Assembly (NCBI RefSeq): GCF_900176355.1
Contig: NZ_FWXI01000009.1
Location: 62,001-126,000 of the forward strand
Reading direction: 5' to 3'
From: Sporomusa malonica
GTDB taxonomy: Bacteria > Bacillota > Negativicutes > Sporomusales > Sporomusaceae
DNA: 64,000 bases
The position numbers were made by a program, and so were the translations under genes. Positions 63,386 to 64,000 of this stretch are shown in pieces. Each line of letters starts with the position of its first letter. Position 1 is the stretch's first letter. A model generated the notes under the pieces. The model was not told the DNA's origin, made no database searches, and saw only the letters and a program-made list of their open reading frames with translations.

Positions 63386-64000
63386 ATGGCAGGTAAACAT
63401 ATCTTAGTCGTGGATGATGAACCGGAAATCAGCGACATAATCAGATTATATCTGACCAAAGAAGGCTTTTTGGTCACGACGGCCACAGCCGGATCGCAAG
63501 CCATCGAATTAGCCAGACAACAGGCTTTTGATCTGGCCATTTTGGATATTATCCTACCGGAAATAGATGGGCTTTCGCTTGCCCGTCAGCTTCGCCAAAC
63601 AACTGACTTGCCGGTTATTTTTTTAAGCTGTAAAAGCGAAGAAGAAGATAAGATTGCTGGTCTGGGTATTGCCGATGATTATGTGACAAAACCGTTTAGC
63701 CCTGGTGAATTGGTAGCCCGGGTAAAAGCTCATCTTAGACGCAAAGCAAGGGATAATGGCGGCAAGCATAGCATCAGCTACGAGGGACTTGAGATTGACT
63801 TACCTGGTTGCAGCGTGTATGTCCGGGGTGCAGTAGTTTCTTTATCCACTACCGAATTTCAGTTACTAACCCTCCTCGCGTGTAATCCAGACCGGGTATA
63901 CAGCGCCGCACAATTGTTTGAAATCATTTGGAAGGCTGCCGGCTTGGATGATGCCAGAACTGTGGCAGTGCATATTAGTAACCTACGTAAGAAAATTGAA
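63386..64000 (+). CDS. OmpR-family response regulator, 3' end outside window
   Basis: 205 codons are visible, nearly the whole gene. The receiver domain has ILVVDDEPE, phosphoacceptor Asp in LAILDIILPE, and Lys in DDYVTKPFSPGEL. The winged-helix domain has VVSLSTTEFQLLTLLA and AVHISNLRKKIE at the window edge. The usual GADDY is GIADDY here. GAGGTGG stands 5 nt before the ATG. A sensor kinase gene may follow beyond the window. Its link to the NRPS-like gene is only positional. Confidence 0.93.
   Translation, partial: MAGKHILVVDDEPEISDIIRLYLTKEGFLVTTATAGSQAIELARQQAFDLAILDIILPEIDGLSLARQLRQTTDLPVIFLSCKSEEEDKIAGLGIADDYVTKPFSPGELVARVKAHLRRKARDNGGKHSISYEGLEIDLPGCSVYVRGAVVSLSTTEFQLLTLLACNPDRVYSAAQLFEIIWKAAGLDDARTVAVHISNLRKKIE

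Overview
Organism: the window looks like a strict anaerobe of the Negativicutes (Sporomusa/Pelosinus-like, a Firmicute with an outer membrane). Evidence for an outer membrane is an RND efflux operon and an ADP-heptose-type LPS glycosyltransferase. Evidence for ferredoxin-based anaerobic metabolism is a one-polypeptide pyruvate:ferredoxin oxidoreductase, a four-subunit 2-oxoacid:ferredoxin oxidoreductase and feoAB. Ribosome sites are strong Firmicute AGGAGG types and many starts are GTG or TTG. The genus is inferred from gene content only. No rRNA, tRNA, CRISPR array or insertion sequence was recognised. Layout, 0-17 kb: a PepSY-type membrane protein (cut by the window edge) divergent from an OmpR/HisKA two-component pair; a TetR-RND efflux operon; a glycosyltransferase and topoisomerase III; a livJHMGF branched-chain amino acid ABC operon ending in a translationally coupled PLP Cys/Met enzyme; a thioredoxin-like 2Fe-2S ferredoxin. 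Layout, 17-29.6 kb: rarD, uxaC, a vor/kor-type oxidoreductase operon with a membrane protein, a first ftcD-fchA pair with gltS, and a two-component system whose sensor carries a periplasmic amino-acid-binding domain and whose regulator is sigma54-dependent; gltS has a clear -24/-12 promoter. Layout, 29.7-48.6 kb (the most interesting part): a molybdenum hydroxylase (xdhABC-like), a BCCT betaine-type transporter, a histidine-ammonia-lyase homologue that has lost the Ala-Ser-Gly tripeptide that makes the MIO cofactor, a soluble chemoreceptor-like protein, a PAS-sigma54 activator, a second fchA-ftcD pair, hutI, a long-form hutU, a large SARP/BTAD-type activator and hutD. The hutU and lyase promoters share one architecture: TTGACG direct repeats 11 bp apart, exactly 10 bp upstream of a TATAWT -10 box, as expected for a SARP-type activator. 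Layout, 48.7-64 kb: pyruvate:ferredoxin oxidoreductase, a probable structured small RNA, a DtxR-family regulator facing a feo operon with FeoB split into two proteins and with TTAGC-N4-GCTAA operators, an exported acetolactate decarboxylase, an NCS2 permease, a Pls/PosA-type NRPS-like protein, and the start of another OmpR-type regulator. How it fits together: the central cluster can turn urocanate into glutamate (HutU, HutI, FtcD, FchA), yet the only lyase present lacks MIO and sits beside a transporter family specific for trimethylammonium compounds. My leading hypothesis is that the locus imports and eliminates trimethylamine from a histidine betaine (ergothioneine or hercynine), feeding thiourocanate or urocanate into a hut-type pathway; ordinary histidine degradation with a divergent lyase is the main alternative.
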